Source: Vreelandella populi (GTDB lineage: Bacteria; Pseudomonadota; Gammaproteobacteria; Pseudomonadales; Halomonadaceae). Taken from it: a stretch of DNA of 64,000 nt. Below, piece by piece: positions 30,471-39,147 of the stretch (the first letter of the stretch is position 1; the number at the start of each line of letters is the position of its first letter). The notes under the pieces are model-generated. The model saw nothing but the letters and a program-made list of their open reading frames with translations. It did not search any database and was not told the DNA's origin. The DNA is taken from the NCBI RefSeq assembly GCF_003989825.1, contig NZ_RZHE01000007.1:149176-213175 (forward strand). The letters are read 5' to 3'. The position numbers and the translations under genes are program-made.

Positions 30471-31277
30471 TTAACTATCGTAATGCTGGATAAAAGCATC
30501 GACAGCCTGCTGAAACGCTTCAGGCTGTTCAGCATGCAACCAGTGGCCCGCTTGTTTGAGCGTTACGATACGCGCCTTGGGTAGAATGTCGCGTAAAGTG
30601 GGCAGCATATCATCCGTCACATAGTGAGATTCCGACCCGCGAAGAACCAGCGTGGGGCCTTCAAACGGCGTATCCCCCGCGGGCAGACCAATAATATCGC
30701 TATAGCCGCGCTGTATCTCATCCAATCCCACTCGAAGCCCTAATACGTTATCGTCGGTACGCACTAGGTTAGTGGCCAAAAACAGTCGCGTTGCACGTGA
30801 ATCCACATGCTCAGCCAACAGATCATCGGCTTCGCGGCGATTTTTAGGCTGCCCTTCCCTCGCCCGTTCAAGCGCTGCAAAGACGTCATCATGCCCATGT
30901 TGATAGACCACCGGGGCAATATCACCTACCAGCAGTGAAACCACCCGTTCAGGTGCCAGTCTTGCAAGGCTAATGGCTACCTTTCCGCCCATGGAGTGCC
31001 CCAGCACATGCGCCTGGGTAATGGAAAGCTTATCCATCAGGGCCAGCACATCCTGGCTCATGGTGGCGTAGCGCATGTCTTCGCTATGCGGCGAGCGGCC
31101 ATGGTTACGTAAATCAACGGCAATAACCCGCCTTGAGCGCTGCCAGACCTTCAAGTGGGAACGCCAGTTGTCTGCGCTCCCCATCAGGCCATGGATCACC
31201 ACTAGCGGCGTGGCGTCCTTATCTGCCTCACTGGCCATATCCAGAAAGTGCAGGTCTACGGTGGCAGCGTCAGTCAT
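30471..31277 (-). CDS. ybfF: Alpha/beta hydrolase, YbfF family esterase
   Basis: A 268-residue cytoplasmic hydrolase. The oxyanion region PLVVIHGLMGSADNWRSHL, the nucleophile elbow AHVLGHSMGGKVAISLA (Ser in GHSMGG) and the final histidine region TLKQAGHWLHAEQPEAFQQA are in the usual order and spacing, with VIAVDLRNHGRSPHSEDMRY typical of YbfF. E. coli YbfF cleaves short acyl-CoA and other esters in vitro. It is leftward and followed on the same strand upstream by yhhQ (52-nt gap), so the two may be cotranscribed. Confidence 0.88.
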   Translation of the reverse strand: MTDAATVDLHFLDMASEADKDATPLVVIHGLMGSADNWRSHLKVWQRSRRVIAVDLRNHGRSPHSEDMRYATMSQDVLALMDKLSITQAHVLGHSMGGKVAISLARLAPERVVSLLVGDIAPVVYQHGHDDVFAALERAREGQPKNRREADDLLAEHVDSRATRLFLATNLVRTDDNVLGLRVGLDEIQRGYSDIIGLPAGDTPFEGPTLVLRGSESHYVTDDMLPTLRDILPKARIVTLKQAGHWLHAEQPEAFQQAVDAFIQHYDS

Positions 31278-31329
31278 GTCAATTCCCTAGGCGGTTTAAA
31301 CCAAACGATTCAATTAGCATGTCGTGGCG

Positions 31330-31998
31330 TTAAGCAGTGCGCGGCGCAAGATCGGCGTGACCGGTCCAGACCATCAGACGGCGGGTCAACCAAGCCAGCA
31401 GCAAACCATACAAAGGTAGAAAGAACAGCAGGCTAATGGCGAGCTTTATTGCATAATCAACCGCGGCAATCTCCATCCAGTGAGCCGCCATAAACGGATC
31501 GGGGCTATTGTAAAAGGCGGTTGCGAAGAACGCATAGGTGTCAGCCAGGTTGCCCAGTACGGTTGAGCACACCGGTGCTACCCACCAGGCGAGCCGGCGC
31601 AGCCGATCAAAAACCTGCACATCCAACAGCTGGCCGATGACATAGGCCAGAAAGCTTGCCAACGCAATACGCGCCACAAACAGATTCCACTCACCCAGTG
31701 CCTCTATCCCCGCAAAGCTGCCCCGGGGAAATACAACGGATACCACGTAAGAGACAATCAAGGCGGGCAGCATGACGCGCAGGATAATTGCTCGTGCAGG
31801 CCCTTTACCGAAAAGACGGACCGTCAGGTCGGTTGCCAGAAAGATAAACGGAAAACTGAACGCCCCCCAGGTGGTATGAAACCCGAGTAGCGTAAACGGT
31901 AGCTGAACAAGGTAGTTACTGGCGGCAATAATGCCGATATGAAACGCCACCATCAACATCAGGCAGCGGCGGTACTGAGAATCGCTTAATGCAAACAT
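31330..31998 (-). CDS. yhhQ: Queuosine precursor transporter YhhQ (QPTR)
   Basis: A 222-residue inner-membrane protein with about six hydrophobic segments (LMLMVAFHIGIIAASNYLVQ, WGAFSFPFIFLATDLTVRLF, ALIVSYVVSVVFPRGSFAG and others). FPFIFLATDLTVRLFGKGPA and the late FYNSPDPFMAAHWMEIAAVD are marks of the YhhQ/QPTR family, which imports 7-cyano-7-deazaguanine (preQ0) and preQ1 for queuosine in tRNA. The leader (31999-32074) has a fold resembling a preQ1-I riboswitch that would hide the AAGG ribosome site, and a TATAAT box further upstream. Confidence 0.9.
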   Translation of the reverse strand: MFALSDSQYRRCLMLMVAFHIGIIAASNYLVQLPFTLLGFHTTWGAFSFPFIFLATDLTVRLFGKGPARAIILRVMLPALIVSYVVSVVFPRGSFAGIEALGEWNLFVARIALASFLAYVIGQLLDVQVFDRLRRLAWWVAPVCSTVLGNLADTYAFFATAFYNSPDPFMAAHWMEIAAVDYAIKLAISLLFFLPLYGLLLAWLTRRLMVWTGHADLAPRTA

Positions 31999-32007
31999 GC
32001 AGGAAGA

Positions 32008-32044
32008 CCTTTTTTACAAGCCAAGAGGGGTTAGGGAACCCTCG
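32008..32044 (-). promoter_or_regulatory. Candidate preQ1 class I riboswitch before yhhQ
   Basis: On the minus strand the leader reads CGAGGGTTCCCTAACCCCTC, then a 9-nt spacer, then AAAAAAGG. GAGG/CCTC would be P1, TTC begins loop 1, CCT after TTC could pair with AGG after the A tract as P2, and the A-rich strand would lie in the P1 groove. The AGG is also the yhhQ ribosome site, so ligand binding would block translation. The spacer before the A tract is longer than in the B. subtilis queC type, so this is tentative. Confidence 0.4.
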
Positions 32045-32074
32045 TAAGAAAGCGCGTAGCGCTGTTGGCCGCGC

Positions 32075-32102
32075 ATTATACGCTTTCTTAACCGCAATTG
32101 AA
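32075..32102 (-). promoter_or_regulatory. Probable sigma-70 promoter of yhhQ
   Basis: Minus-strand TATAAT (plus 32075-32080) matches the -10 consensus fully; TTCAAT (32097-32102) is a weak -35 box at 16-nt spacing. The start would fall near 32068, giving a leader of about 70 nt that includes the candidate riboswitch. Confidence 0.55.
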
Positions 32103-32131
32103 GCCGCCTGACGACTTACTGCATTAAGGGC

Positions 32132-34045
32132 TCAACCAAGCGGCGTGGCTTTATCGGCTGACCCGACGTCACGTTCGCACATGGCGGTATGTACATCGTT
32201 GAGACTAGTAGGGTCATCAATAGTGGAAGGAATACCAAACGCCTTTCCATCCGCTATATTACGCAGCAGTTTGCGCAGTATTTTGCCTGAGCGGGTCTTG
32301 GGCAAACGATTAACCACCAGTACCTGCTTAAAGCAGGCAATCGGGCCGATAGTGTCACGCACACGGGCGATAAGCTCGTTTTCGAGGGTCACTTCGTCGC
32401 CATCGAACCCATCTTTCGGAATTACCAGGCCAATGGGAACCTGCCCTTTGAGCATATCGTGTATACCGATAACCGCGCATTCGGCAACGGCTGGGTGAGC
32501 GCCCACCACTTCTTCCATCTCGCCGGTCGATAGACGGTGGCCTGCTACATTGATCACATCATCAGTGCGCCCCATGATAAACAGGTAGTTCGTTTCGTCG
32601 AAATAACCGCCATCCCCGGTGAGATAGTAGCCCGGAAATGCCGCCATGTAGGCACTATGAAAGCGTTGTGGATCACGCCAGATGCCGGTTAAACAGCCTG
32701 GTGGCATAGGCTGCTTGATAACCACGCTACCCTGTTCCATGGGGGCGGCTTGCTCACCGTCACGGCCAAGGACCTGCATGTTAAACCCAGGTACCGGAAC
32801 CGTAGCGGACCCTGCTTTGATAGGCATGACTTCCAGGCCCGGCTGGTTAGCGGCAATTGGCCAGCCGGTTTCAGTCTGCCACCAGTGGTCGATAACCGGT
32901 ACGTCGAGCAAACCATCGAGCCAATGGAAAGTTGGCGGATCAAGCCGCTCACCGGCCACATACAGGTATCTCAAACTACTGATATCGTACTTGGCTAACA
33001 ATTCTGCAGCGGGATCGGCTTTCTTGATGGCACGAAACGCCGTCGGGGCGGTGAAGAAACTTCTCACCTTGTACTCTTCAATCAGGCGCCAGAAACTTCC
33101 CGCATCCGGCGTATTGACGGGTTTTCCCTCATACATGACGCTCGTGCAACCGTGCAGTAGCGGCGCATAAACAATGTAGGAGTGGCCCACGACCCAGCCA
33201 ACATCTGATGCTGTAAAAAACACCTCGCCGGGCGCCATGGCGTAAATAGCTTCCATGGAGTAGGCAAGCGCCACAGCGTAACCACCCGTATCCCGCACCA
33301 CCCCCTTGGGTTTGCCTGTAGTGCCTGACGTGTACAAGATATACAGCGGGTCCGTACTTTTAACGGGCACGCACTCAGCAAACGGGGCGTTAGCAATTAC
33401 CTCATCCCAATTGTAATCACGCTCCCCAAGCGTTGCCGGATGAATACTGCGCTGATAAATCACGCAGGCCTGGGGCTGGTGAGTGCTTAATGCCAGTGCC
33501 TGATCCACAATCGGCTTATAAGGAATAATATTTTCAAGCTCAATGCCACAGGAGGCCGCCACCACCACTTTAGGTTCAGCATCATCAATTCTCATCGCGA
33601 GTTCATGAGGTGCAAAACCACCGAATACCACGGAGTGAACGGCCCCCAACCGCGCACAGGCGTACATAGCCACCAGCGCCTCTGGAATCATGGGCATATA
33701 AATCACCACACGATCCCCCTTCTCGACCCCCAATTCGGCAAGCGCACCAGCAAAATAGGCTACTTGATCACGCAGTTGGCGATAGGTTAGCGTACGCTTG
33801 GCATTGGTAACCGGTGAGTCCCAGTAAATCGCCGGCTGCTCAGCTCTTCCCTGTTCAATATGATAATCCAGCGCGGCGTAGCAGATGTTGATTTCACCAT
33901 CGCTAAACCAGCGCGCATGCTGTTGGTCATCATAAGTGAGAATTTGGGTAGGCGGTGTATACCAGGGCAAGCGCTTGGCCTGCTCGGCCCAGAAGAGTTC
34001 GGGATACTCATCTGCTTGGCGGAAAGCTTCTTGATAGCGGCTCAT
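32132..34045 (-). CDS. prpE: Propionyl-CoA synthetase PrpE
   Basis: A 637-residue adenylate-forming acyl-CoA ligase with AGGG 7 nt before the ATG. It shows the AMP-binding core LYILYTSGTTGKPKGVVRDT, VGWVVGHSYIVYAPLLHGCT, WWQTETGWPIAANQPGLEV and the C-terminal PKTRSGKILRKLLRNIADGK with the catalytic lysine. The N-terminal SRYQEAFRQADEYPELFWAE and the RDTGGYAVAL segment favour PrpE over acetyl-CoA synthetase, as does the length (628 in E. coli). It converts propionate, ATP and CoA to propionyl-CoA. No prpBCD genes are adjacent. A single leftward gene divergent from a HlyU-like regulator, which may or may not control it. Confidence 0.88.
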   Translation of the reverse strand: MSRYQEAFRQADEYPELFWAEQAKRLPWYTPPTQILTYDDQQHARWFSDGEINICYAALDYHIEQGRAEQPAIYWDSPVTNAKRTLTYRQLRDQVAYFAGALAELGVEKGDRVVIYMPMIPEALVAMYACARLGAVHSVVFGGFAPHELAMRIDDAEPKVVVAASCGIELENIIPYKPIVDQALALSTHQPQACVIYQRSIHPATLGERDYNWDEVIANAPFAECVPVKSTDPLYILYTSGTTGKPKGVVRDTGGYAVALAYSMEAIYAMAPGEVFFTASDVGWVVGHSYIVYAPLLHGCTSVMYEGKPVNTPDAGSFWRLIEEYKVRSFFTAPTAFRAIKKADPAAELLAKYDISSLRYLYVAGERLDPPTFHWLDGLLDVPVIDHWWQTETGWPIAANQPGLEVMPIKAGSATVPVPGFNMQVLGRDGEQAAPMEQGSVVIKQPMPPGCLTGIWRDPQRFHSAYMAAFPGYYLTGDGGYFDETNYLFIMGRTDDVINVAGHRLSTGEMEEVVGAHPAVAECAVIGIHDMLKGQVPIGLVIPKDGFDGDEVTLENELIARVRDTIGPIACFKQVLVVNRLPKTRSGKILRKLLRNIADGKAFGIPSTIDDPTSLNDVHTAMCERDVGSADKATPLG

Positions 34046-34374
34046 GGCGACCCTTTATTTATTGTTAGGTGCGACAACGCGTATGGTTGACACTCTATAA
34101 AGGATACGCCGAGCTGGCTCTCATACTATTGTCTAAAATATGCCAAGAGGGCTGGAAAGTGTCTAAAAACGCCTCTATCACGCCTTATTATTAACAAAAA
34201 CTGTTCACTATCATTGATTAATCGTTAAACAAATACTTGGACAAAATTCGCTAAATTACTGATTATTGATTTAATAATCTTAATGCCATGACGATGCTCT
34301 AATAATTTATAACAAACGATGCCTAAAAATGTTGCAATAACAACTACCTGTACAGTGTAGGCTAGGAGATTATC
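34046..34374. promoter_or_regulatory. Divergent intergenic region prpE / hlyU-like
   Basis: This 329-nt gap is AT-rich (especially 34190-34340) and holds no credible gene. It must carry both divergent promoters and the regulator's own operator. The palindrome CTGTACAG occurs about 30 nt before the regulator start (near 34350), and AGGAG precedes that start by 7 nt. I cannot assign -35/-10 boxes securely. Confidence 0.4.
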
Positions 34375-34695
34375 ATGTCTGCGTCCTCAAACGCTGCTGC
34401 ACGCCTGCTTGAAAATAACGGCCAAGCCCTGGAAGCCGGGACTAACCTCTTAAAAGCGCTGGCCAATGAAAAGCGCCTTCAAATATTGTGCTTGCTAGCC
34501 GAAAAGGAGCTATCCGTTACACAAATCAATCAGCAGCTGTCATTGAGCCAGTCAGCCCTCTCTCAACATTTAGCTATTTTACGGCGTGATGAGCTGGTCA
34601 ATACGAGACGTGAGTCACAAACCATCTACTATTCACTAAACAGCGAAAGTGCCAAAGCGATTTTAAACACCTTGGCACATCACTTCACGGCATAA
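34375..34695 (+). CDS. ArsR-type regulator, HlyU/BigR-like
   Basis: A 106-residue winged-helix protein. NLLKALANEKRLQILCLLAE, then VTQINQQLSLSQSALSQHLA and LRRDELVNTRRESQTIYYSL match the HlyU/SqrR/BigR branch of the ArsR family very closely. These regulators sense reactive sulfur or oxidants through a pair of Cys residues, one in the QILC position and one near the C terminus. Here the first Cys is present (RLQILCLL) but the C-terminal Cys is absent (the protein ends LAHHFTA). It also lacks the ELCVCD metal site of ArsR proper. So either it senses in another way or it is a one-Cys variant. It is divergent from prpE and convergent with sohB. Confidence 0.82.
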   Translation: MSASSNAAARLLENNGQALEAGTNLLKALANEKRLQILCLLAEKELSVTQINQQLSLSQSALSQHLAILRRDELVNTRRESQTIYYSLNSESAKAILNTLAHHFTA

Positions 34696-34717
34696 GCAGA
34701 TGATCGATAGGCAGGAC

Positions 34718-35767
34718 TTAGCGCCGCTGCCAGCCCGAAGCGTCAAGCATGCCCAAGACTTTCAGGGCAGCGTTTTCAATACCTGCTGAAACCGCCATCC
34801 CAAACCGACGGCTAATGGTTTTGGGTGGCTCAAGCTTAACGCTATACACATTGGCATCTGCCATACGCTCAACCAGATAGGCCTCGCTGGTACCCAAACT
34901 ATCGATCAACCGGTTGGAGAGCGCTTCACTGCCGTACCATATTTCGCCGGTAGCCAGCGGTTCGATATCCATCTCGGGACGATGTTCACTGACATACTCC
35001 TTGAACAGATGATGGGTGTTCTCCAAGTCTTCCAGAAACTTCGCTCGGCCCTCTTCGGTATTTTCTCCCAACACGGTGAGGGTGCGCTTGTACTTGCCCG
35101 CGGTAAGCAGCTCAACATCAATATCATGCCGCTTGAGCAACCGATGGACGTTAGGCACCTGCGCCACCACCCCGATAGAGCCAATCACCGCAAACGGGGC
35201 AGCCTTAATATGCTGAGCCGTACACGCCATCATATAACCGCCACTAGCCGCTACCTTATCGATACAAACCGTGGTGGTAAGCCCGGCTTTCTGGAGACGG
35301 TCAAGCTGCGCGGAAGCCAGTCCGTAAGCATGTACCAGCCCTCCTGCTGACTCCAGGCGTACCACTACTTCATCTGCGGGTTCGGCAACATCGATAATTG
35401 CTGACACCTCCTGACCAAAACGCTCGGTTTGAGAAGCCTTCAGGTCACCCTGAAAGTCCAACACCCACACTCTTTGTTTTAATGAGACACCGTCTGAATG
35501 CTTGGCAGCCTTCTGTCGTTTCTTATCTTCGTTGCGAAATACTTTGACCAGCTTTTTTCGGGCGCCTGGATCAGTGGCGGCCAAGCGCAGGCGGCGCTTT
35601 CGGGAAAGGCGCTGCTCATTTAATGGTTCTATATGCAGCTTTAGATCACTGTCGTGCGTTCCTTTACTGCGTAGGACAAGAAGCACTCCAAGCCCTAACA
35701 GCACCATGACAATGGCGGTTTGCACCAGGAACGCCCCCATTTCAGCCATCCATTCACTCACGTACAC
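34718..35767 (-). CDS. sohB: SohB, inner-membrane serine protease of family S49
   Basis: A 349-residue protein, the same length as E. coli SohB. An N-terminal membrane helix (GAFLVQTAIVMVLLGLGVLL) is followed by a basic cytoplasmic linker (RRLRLAATDPGARKKLVKVF) and the S49 domain: RVWVLDFQGDLKASQTERFG, VVRLESAGGLVHAYGLASA, DKVAASGGYMMACTAQHI (nucleophile Ser) and TAGKYKRTLTVLGENTEEGR (catalytic Lys). It belongs to the signal peptide peptidase A group and is thought to act in membrane protein quality control. Single leftward gene. Confidence 0.93.
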   Translation of the reverse strand: MYVSEWMAEMGAFLVQTAIVMVLLGLGVLLVLRSKGTHDSDLKLHIEPLNEQRLSRKRRLRLAATDPGARKKLVKVFRNEDKKRQKAAKHSDGVSLKQRVWVLDFQGDLKASQTERFGQEVSAIIDVAEPADEVVVRLESAGGLVHAYGLASAQLDRLQKAGLTTTVCIDKVAASGGYMMACTAQHIKAAPFAVIGSIGVVAQVPNVHRLLKRHDIDVELLTAGKYKRTLTVLGENTEEGRAKFLEDLENTHHLFKEYVSEHRPEMDIEPLATGEIWYGSEALSNRLIDSLGTSEAYLVERMADANVYSVKLEPPKTISRRFGMAVSAGIENAALKVLGMLDASGWQRR

Positions 35768-35911
35768 TCTCCTATGGCGGAATTAACCACTTACGATTGA
35801 TACTGGGTAACACCGCTTGATTAAAACAATTGTTTAAAATACTCTCATTCACATTAGCAGGTTAGTACGCCTTATTTATACGTGCTTTTTATAGCCAATG
35901 GAGATCCAGTT

Positions 35912-36220
35912 ATGTCAAATAATACACTCGAAAAGCTGCAGGCTCGTTTTAACCCAGATGCCGCTAAAGGCATGAATGACGTATTCCAGTTTCACTTTTC
36001 CGATGCGGGCGATTATTACCTAGTCATCAATGACGGCACCCTTAATGTTCAGGAAGGTGAGCATGATGACCCCTCCGTTAGCCTGAGCATGAGCACCGAC
36101 ACGTTAAAGGGCATCATGAGCGGTGAAATTAACGGCATGACAGCCTTTATGACCGGGAAACTCAAGGCCACTGGCAATGTCATGCTGGCCACCAAGCTCA
36201 CCAGTCTATTTCCCAACTAA
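35912..36220 (+). CDS. SCP2 sterol-binding domain protein
   Basis: The start is set at ATG 35912 (GGAG 8 nt upstream), giving 102 residues; an ATG at 35882 lacks a ribosome site. The whole protein is one SCP2-like domain: FQFHFSDAGDYYLVINDGTL, DPSVSLSMSTDTLKGIMSGE and MTAFMTGKLKATGNVMLATK. Such stand-alone bacterial SCP2 proteins have a hydrophobic tunnel and bind acyl lipids or acyl-CoA; the in vivo ligand is not known. Single rightward gene between sohB and nudC, both leftward. Confidence 0.85.
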   Translation: MSNNTLEKLQARFNPDAAKGMNDVFQFHFSDAGDYYLVINDGTLNVQEGEHDDPSVSLSMSTDTLKGIMSGEINGMTAFMTGKLKATGNVMLATKLTSLFPN

Positions 36221-36254
36221 TTTATCTTATAGCCACTTCACCTTGTTGATGGAA

Positions 36255-36276
36255 GCTGGCGCTCTTTAACGCCAGC
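36255..36276. other. Hairpin between SCP2 and nudC 3' ends
   Basis: GCTGGCG (36255-36261) pairs with CGCCAGC (36270-36276), and the nudC stop codon lies in its loop. No T run follows on either strand, so it is at best a weak bidirectional terminator or an mRNA end protector for the convergent genes. Confidence 0.4.
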
Positions 36277-37045
36277 GTGCCAAATGCGTTTCAATCAATT
36301 CGCGTGAAATAGAGTACGGCGGCGGCAGTGACGGCAGCTGCCGCGGTGAAAACCATGCCGCATCACTAATTTCCACCCCATCAATTCGAATGCGCTTGGT
36401 CGTGGCTTCGGCAAAAAACCCAAACATCAATGAGTGCGGAAACGGCCATGCCTGACTCTGGTGATAACGTAGCTGATCGATATGCACGCCCACCTCTTCA
36501 AATACTTCCCGGTGCACGGCCTCCTCTGCAGATTCGCCAGGCTCAATAAAGCCCGCCAGCGTCGAGTAACGCCCTGGCGGAAAACGCGGACTGCGCGCCA
36601 GCAGCATGGCTTCACCACTGGTCACCAGCGTGATAATACACGGCGAAATCCGGGGGTAATTACGATGCCCACAGGCATGACAATGCATGGCAAACTCGGC
36701 CTCAAGCTTTGTAGCTTGCGACCCACAGCGGCCACAGAAGCGATGATTTTCAAGCCATGCGCTTACCTGTAATGCGGTAGACAAAAGACTAAACCAATTG
36801 GCGGGAAGCTCCGCCATCCACTGGCGTCCGTCAATCCACTCTTCGTTTGGCTCTTTCTCGACCAACAACGCTACCGGTTCGTCATTCCAATAGCACAGTG
36901 GTTGCATATGCTCAGACCAGGGCTGATAGGGCTGCAGCGGCGTTAACGGATGGTCACCGTTTAGCGGTGCTGGCGCCAGCCGGCTACGCGAGACAATAAT
37001 GACCCGCCCTTCACGCACATGATGAGGTATTTCACGCCTAAGCAT
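36266..37045 (-). CDS. nudC: NAD(H) pyrophosphatase / RNA decapping hydrolase NudC
   Basis: The start is placed at ATG 37045, 8 nt inside the 3' end of dnaQ, giving 259 residues (257 in E. coli); an upstream extension would lie entirely within dnaQ. A zinc ribbon with two Cys pairs is seen (FCGRCGSQATKLEAEF, HCHACGHRNYPRISPC), followed by the Nudix box starting GFIEPGESAEEAVHREV and ending FEEVG, and the SQAWPFPHSLMFGF motif specific to NudC. The enzyme splits NADH to NMNH and AMP and removes NAD caps from RNA. It is the last gene of the leftward yafS-rnhA-dnaQ-nudC set. Confidence 0.93.
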   Translation of the reverse strand: MLRREIPHHVREGRVIIVSRSRLAPAPLNGDHPLTPLQPYQPWSEHMQPLCYWNDEPVALLVEKEPNEEWIDGRQWMAELPANWFSLLSTALQVSAWLENHRFCGRCGSQATKLEAEFAMHCHACGHRNYPRISPCIITLVTSGEAMLLARSPRFPPGRYSTLAGFIEPGESAEEAVHREVFEEVGVHIDQLRYHQSQAWPFPHSLMFGFFAEATTKRIRIDGVEISDAAWFSPRQLPSLPPPYSISRELIETHLARWR

Positions 37046-37775
37046 CGTGACTGTATTCCTCGAACCAAGTGAGTTTATGGGCCTGGCATTTCGCCTGATG
37101 AGCGGCGCGCTCTTCAGCGGTGGGCCGAATAACGCGCAGTTGGCCCGGTGTGAGCGTAAGCCGCTGTACCGAAAGCCCTTCATTGGAAGGGTTGGCCTGT
37201 TGCTCTTCAGAAGGCGCTTCCGCGTTAAGCGTCAATGCCGTCTGACCACCGGTCATGGCCAAATAGACATCGGCCAGAATTTCCGAGTCCAGCAAGGCGC
37301 CGTGAAGTACCCGGTGGCCGTTATCAATATCGTAGCGCTTGCACAACGCATCCAGGCTGTTGCGCTGGCCAGGGTGCAGTTCCCGCGCCATGGTCAGGGT
37401 ATCAAGAACGCGACAGTGCTCGCGCACCGGCCCTAAGGGCGAACCGCCACGTGCTTGATTAAGTAGGCCTAGCTCGTGATCAATAAACCCCACGTCGAAT
37501 GGCGCGTTATGGATAACCAGTTCAGCACCTTCAATAAAAGCCCAGAACTCATCAGCAATCTGGGCAAAGACCGGCTCGTTGGCGACTTTTTCGTTATCGA
37601 TACCATGGATCGCCACGACTTCGGCATCAATATGCCGCTCAGGATTGATATATTGGTGGTAGGTGCGTCCGGTAAAACGGCGGTTGATCATTTCGACCGC
37701 GCCGATCTCCACGATGCGATGGCCATCTTTGGGATCAATACCGGTCGTTTCGGTATCCATTATGACTTGGCGCAT
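37038..37775 (-). CDS. dnaQ: DNA polymerase III epsilon subunit (proofreading exonuclease)
   Basis: A 245-residue DEDDh exonuclease (243 in E. coli). Motifs: RQVIMDTETTGIDPKDGHRI (Exo I), ELVIHNAPFDVGFIDHELGL (Exo II) and HGALLDSEILADVYLAMTGG (Exo III). A C-terminal tail after about residue 180 would bind the alpha subunit. The start is ATG 37775, sharing one base with the rnhA TGA (TGATG) and preceded by AGGAGAGC; the GTG before it is less likely. The rnhA-dnaQ pair is the usual gammaproteobacterial arrangement, but here both lie on the same strand and are coupled rather than divergent. Confidence 0.95.
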   Translation of the reverse strand: MRQVIMDTETTGIDPKDGHRIVEIGAVEMINRRFTGRTYHQYINPERHIDAEVVAIHGIDNEKVANEPVFAQIADEFWAFIEGAELVIHNAPFDVGFIDHELGLLNQARGGSPLGPVREHCRVLDTLTMARELHPGQRNSLDALCKRYDIDNGHRVLHGALLDSEILADVYLAMTGGQTALTLNAEAPSEEQQANPSNEGLSVQRLTLTPGQLRVIRPTAEERAAHQAKCQAHKLTWFEEYSHDA

Positions 37776-38245
37776 CACGCTCTCCTTTTCTGGTGTTCGT
37801 CGATGGCTTCATTGGCGAGCGCATCGGCACGCTCGTTGCCGGGATGTCCACTGTGCCCTTTTACCCAGTGCCACTCCACTCGATGACGGTGAGTCTCTTC
37901 GTGCAGCGCCTTCCAAAGCTCAGCATTTTTGACAGGCTGCTTGGCAGCCGTTTTCCAACCACGTTTAACCCAATTGTGAATCCACTGGGTAATTCCCTGG
38001 CGCACATATTGGGAATCCGTCCATAAGGCTATCTCGCAGGGCTTATTGAGCGTGCGTAGGGCCATAATCGCGGCCATCAATTCCATGCGATTATTGGTGG
38101 TATCCGCTTCATAACCCTTCAAGGTTTTCTCATGCTGGCCGCTGGAAAGTACGGCTCCCCACCCGCCTGGGCCAGGGTTTCCGCGGCATGCACCATCGGT
38201 ATAAACCGTCACCTGCGGCAGGCGCTCGGCATCTTGATTACTCAA
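37775..38245 (-). CDS. rnhA: Ribonuclease HI
   Basis: A 156-residue enzyme (155 in E. coli) that cuts the RNA strand of RNA-DNA hybrids. All four acidic catalytic positions are visible: [56 protein letters not shown] and [16 protein letters not shown]. The basic handle [14 protein letters not shown] is also kept. It starts 6 nt after the yafS stop and overlaps dnaQ by one base. Confidence 0.97.
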   Translation of the reverse strand: MSNQDAERLPQVTVYTDGACRGNPGPGGWGAVLSSGQHEKTLKGYEADTTNNRMELMAAIMALRTLNKPCEIALWTDSQYVRQGITQWIHNWVKRGWKTAAKQPVKNAELWKALHEETHRHRVEWHWVKGHSGHPGNERADALANEAIDEHQKRRA

Positions 38246-38251
38246 TCTTTT

Positions 38252-39049
38252 CTATCCTTTATCAACTGACGATGGCTTAATTTCTTGCTGGGCGTGAACC
38301 TGCGCAGGGTTGCCGCTGCGAGTCGCCCCGAGCGACGAAGAGGGAACCGGGTTTTGCAGCGAAAACCTGACGCGTTTTACATAAGCATTCTGCTGGCGAC
38401 GCTGCGCCTGAATCATGTAGCTTTCGCCCCATGGCAAATTGTGCCGACGGCCAAGCGCTTCCCAACCTTCTTTATAGGAAGCTTTTATCAAGCCTCTGAA
38501 GCAGCAATAGTCTACGCGCTCGACCTCAAAGTCGACAAACGCCAGCCAATCGCGCAAACGGCTAGGCTTGTGCCACTGTCCGTTCCAGGGAAATTCCGAA
38601 CGGTGTTTGCGCCATTGCCGCGTAAGTCCTTTGGGCCCTAGGGGGTTAAAACCGAAGAGTACCAACATGCCGTTATCGGCGGTCACCCGGGCGGCTTCCT
38701 GCAAGGTATGGTGGGCATCGTTCAAATGCTCTAACCAGTGGTGAATAATGACCACGTCCATGCAGCGGTCGGGTAATGCCAGATGGTCTGAGGGACACAC
38801 TAATGTTGATGGACTGGTTGCCAGGCTTAACGATGGCGCCCAGCGAATCGGGTGAGCAATAGCGGACATGGTCATTAGCGCCGGCCCCATTCCTATTTCA
38901 AGGCTGTGCCGCCCCGCTCGGCTATCAACCACCGGCCCTAAGCAGGCACGCTGCACCTCCCAGAGCGCACGACCGGCGTCTGTTTTCCAGTAAGCCTGGC
39001 TATTTAGCAAACGCATGGCAGTTGTAGTTGCCGTTGTCGAATTTGACAT
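38252..39049 (-). CDS. yafS: Class I SAM-dependent methyltransferase, YafS-like
   Basis: A 265-residue protein. The SAM site is weakly conserved: RHSLEIGMGPALMTMSAIAH in place of the usual G-x-G loop, then LPDRCMDVVIIHHWLEHLND and ADNGMLVLFGFNPLGPKGLT. The last two are typical of the YafS/UbiE-like group. Substrate is unknown. Between gloB (divergent, 98 nt) and rnhA (6-nt gap) it occupies the same slot as yafS in the enterobacterial gloB-yafS-rnhA-dnaQ cluster, which is the main reason for the name. Confidence 0.82.
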   Translation of the reverse strand: MSNSTTATTTAMRLLNSQAYWKTDAGRALWEVQRACLGPVVDSRAGRHSLEIGMGPALMTMSAIAHPIRWAPSLSLATSPSTLVCPSDHLALPDRCMDVVIIHHWLEHLNDAHHTLQEAARVTADNGMLVLFGFNPLGPKGLTRQWRKHRSEFPWNGQWHKPSRLRDWLAFVDFEVERVDYCCFRGLIKASYKEGWEALGRRHNLPWGESYMIQAQRRQQNAYVKRVRFSLQNPVPSSSLGATRSGNPAQVHAQQEIKPSSVDKG

Positions 39050-39147
39050 GAACAGCGCTTCCCTCCAAAGTAACGGCTTTTAACGCCCGATCTGCGTTTT
39101 TTCAACGTACTTAACAGCAGTTTTGTAACCCTAAAAGGATCTCGCCC

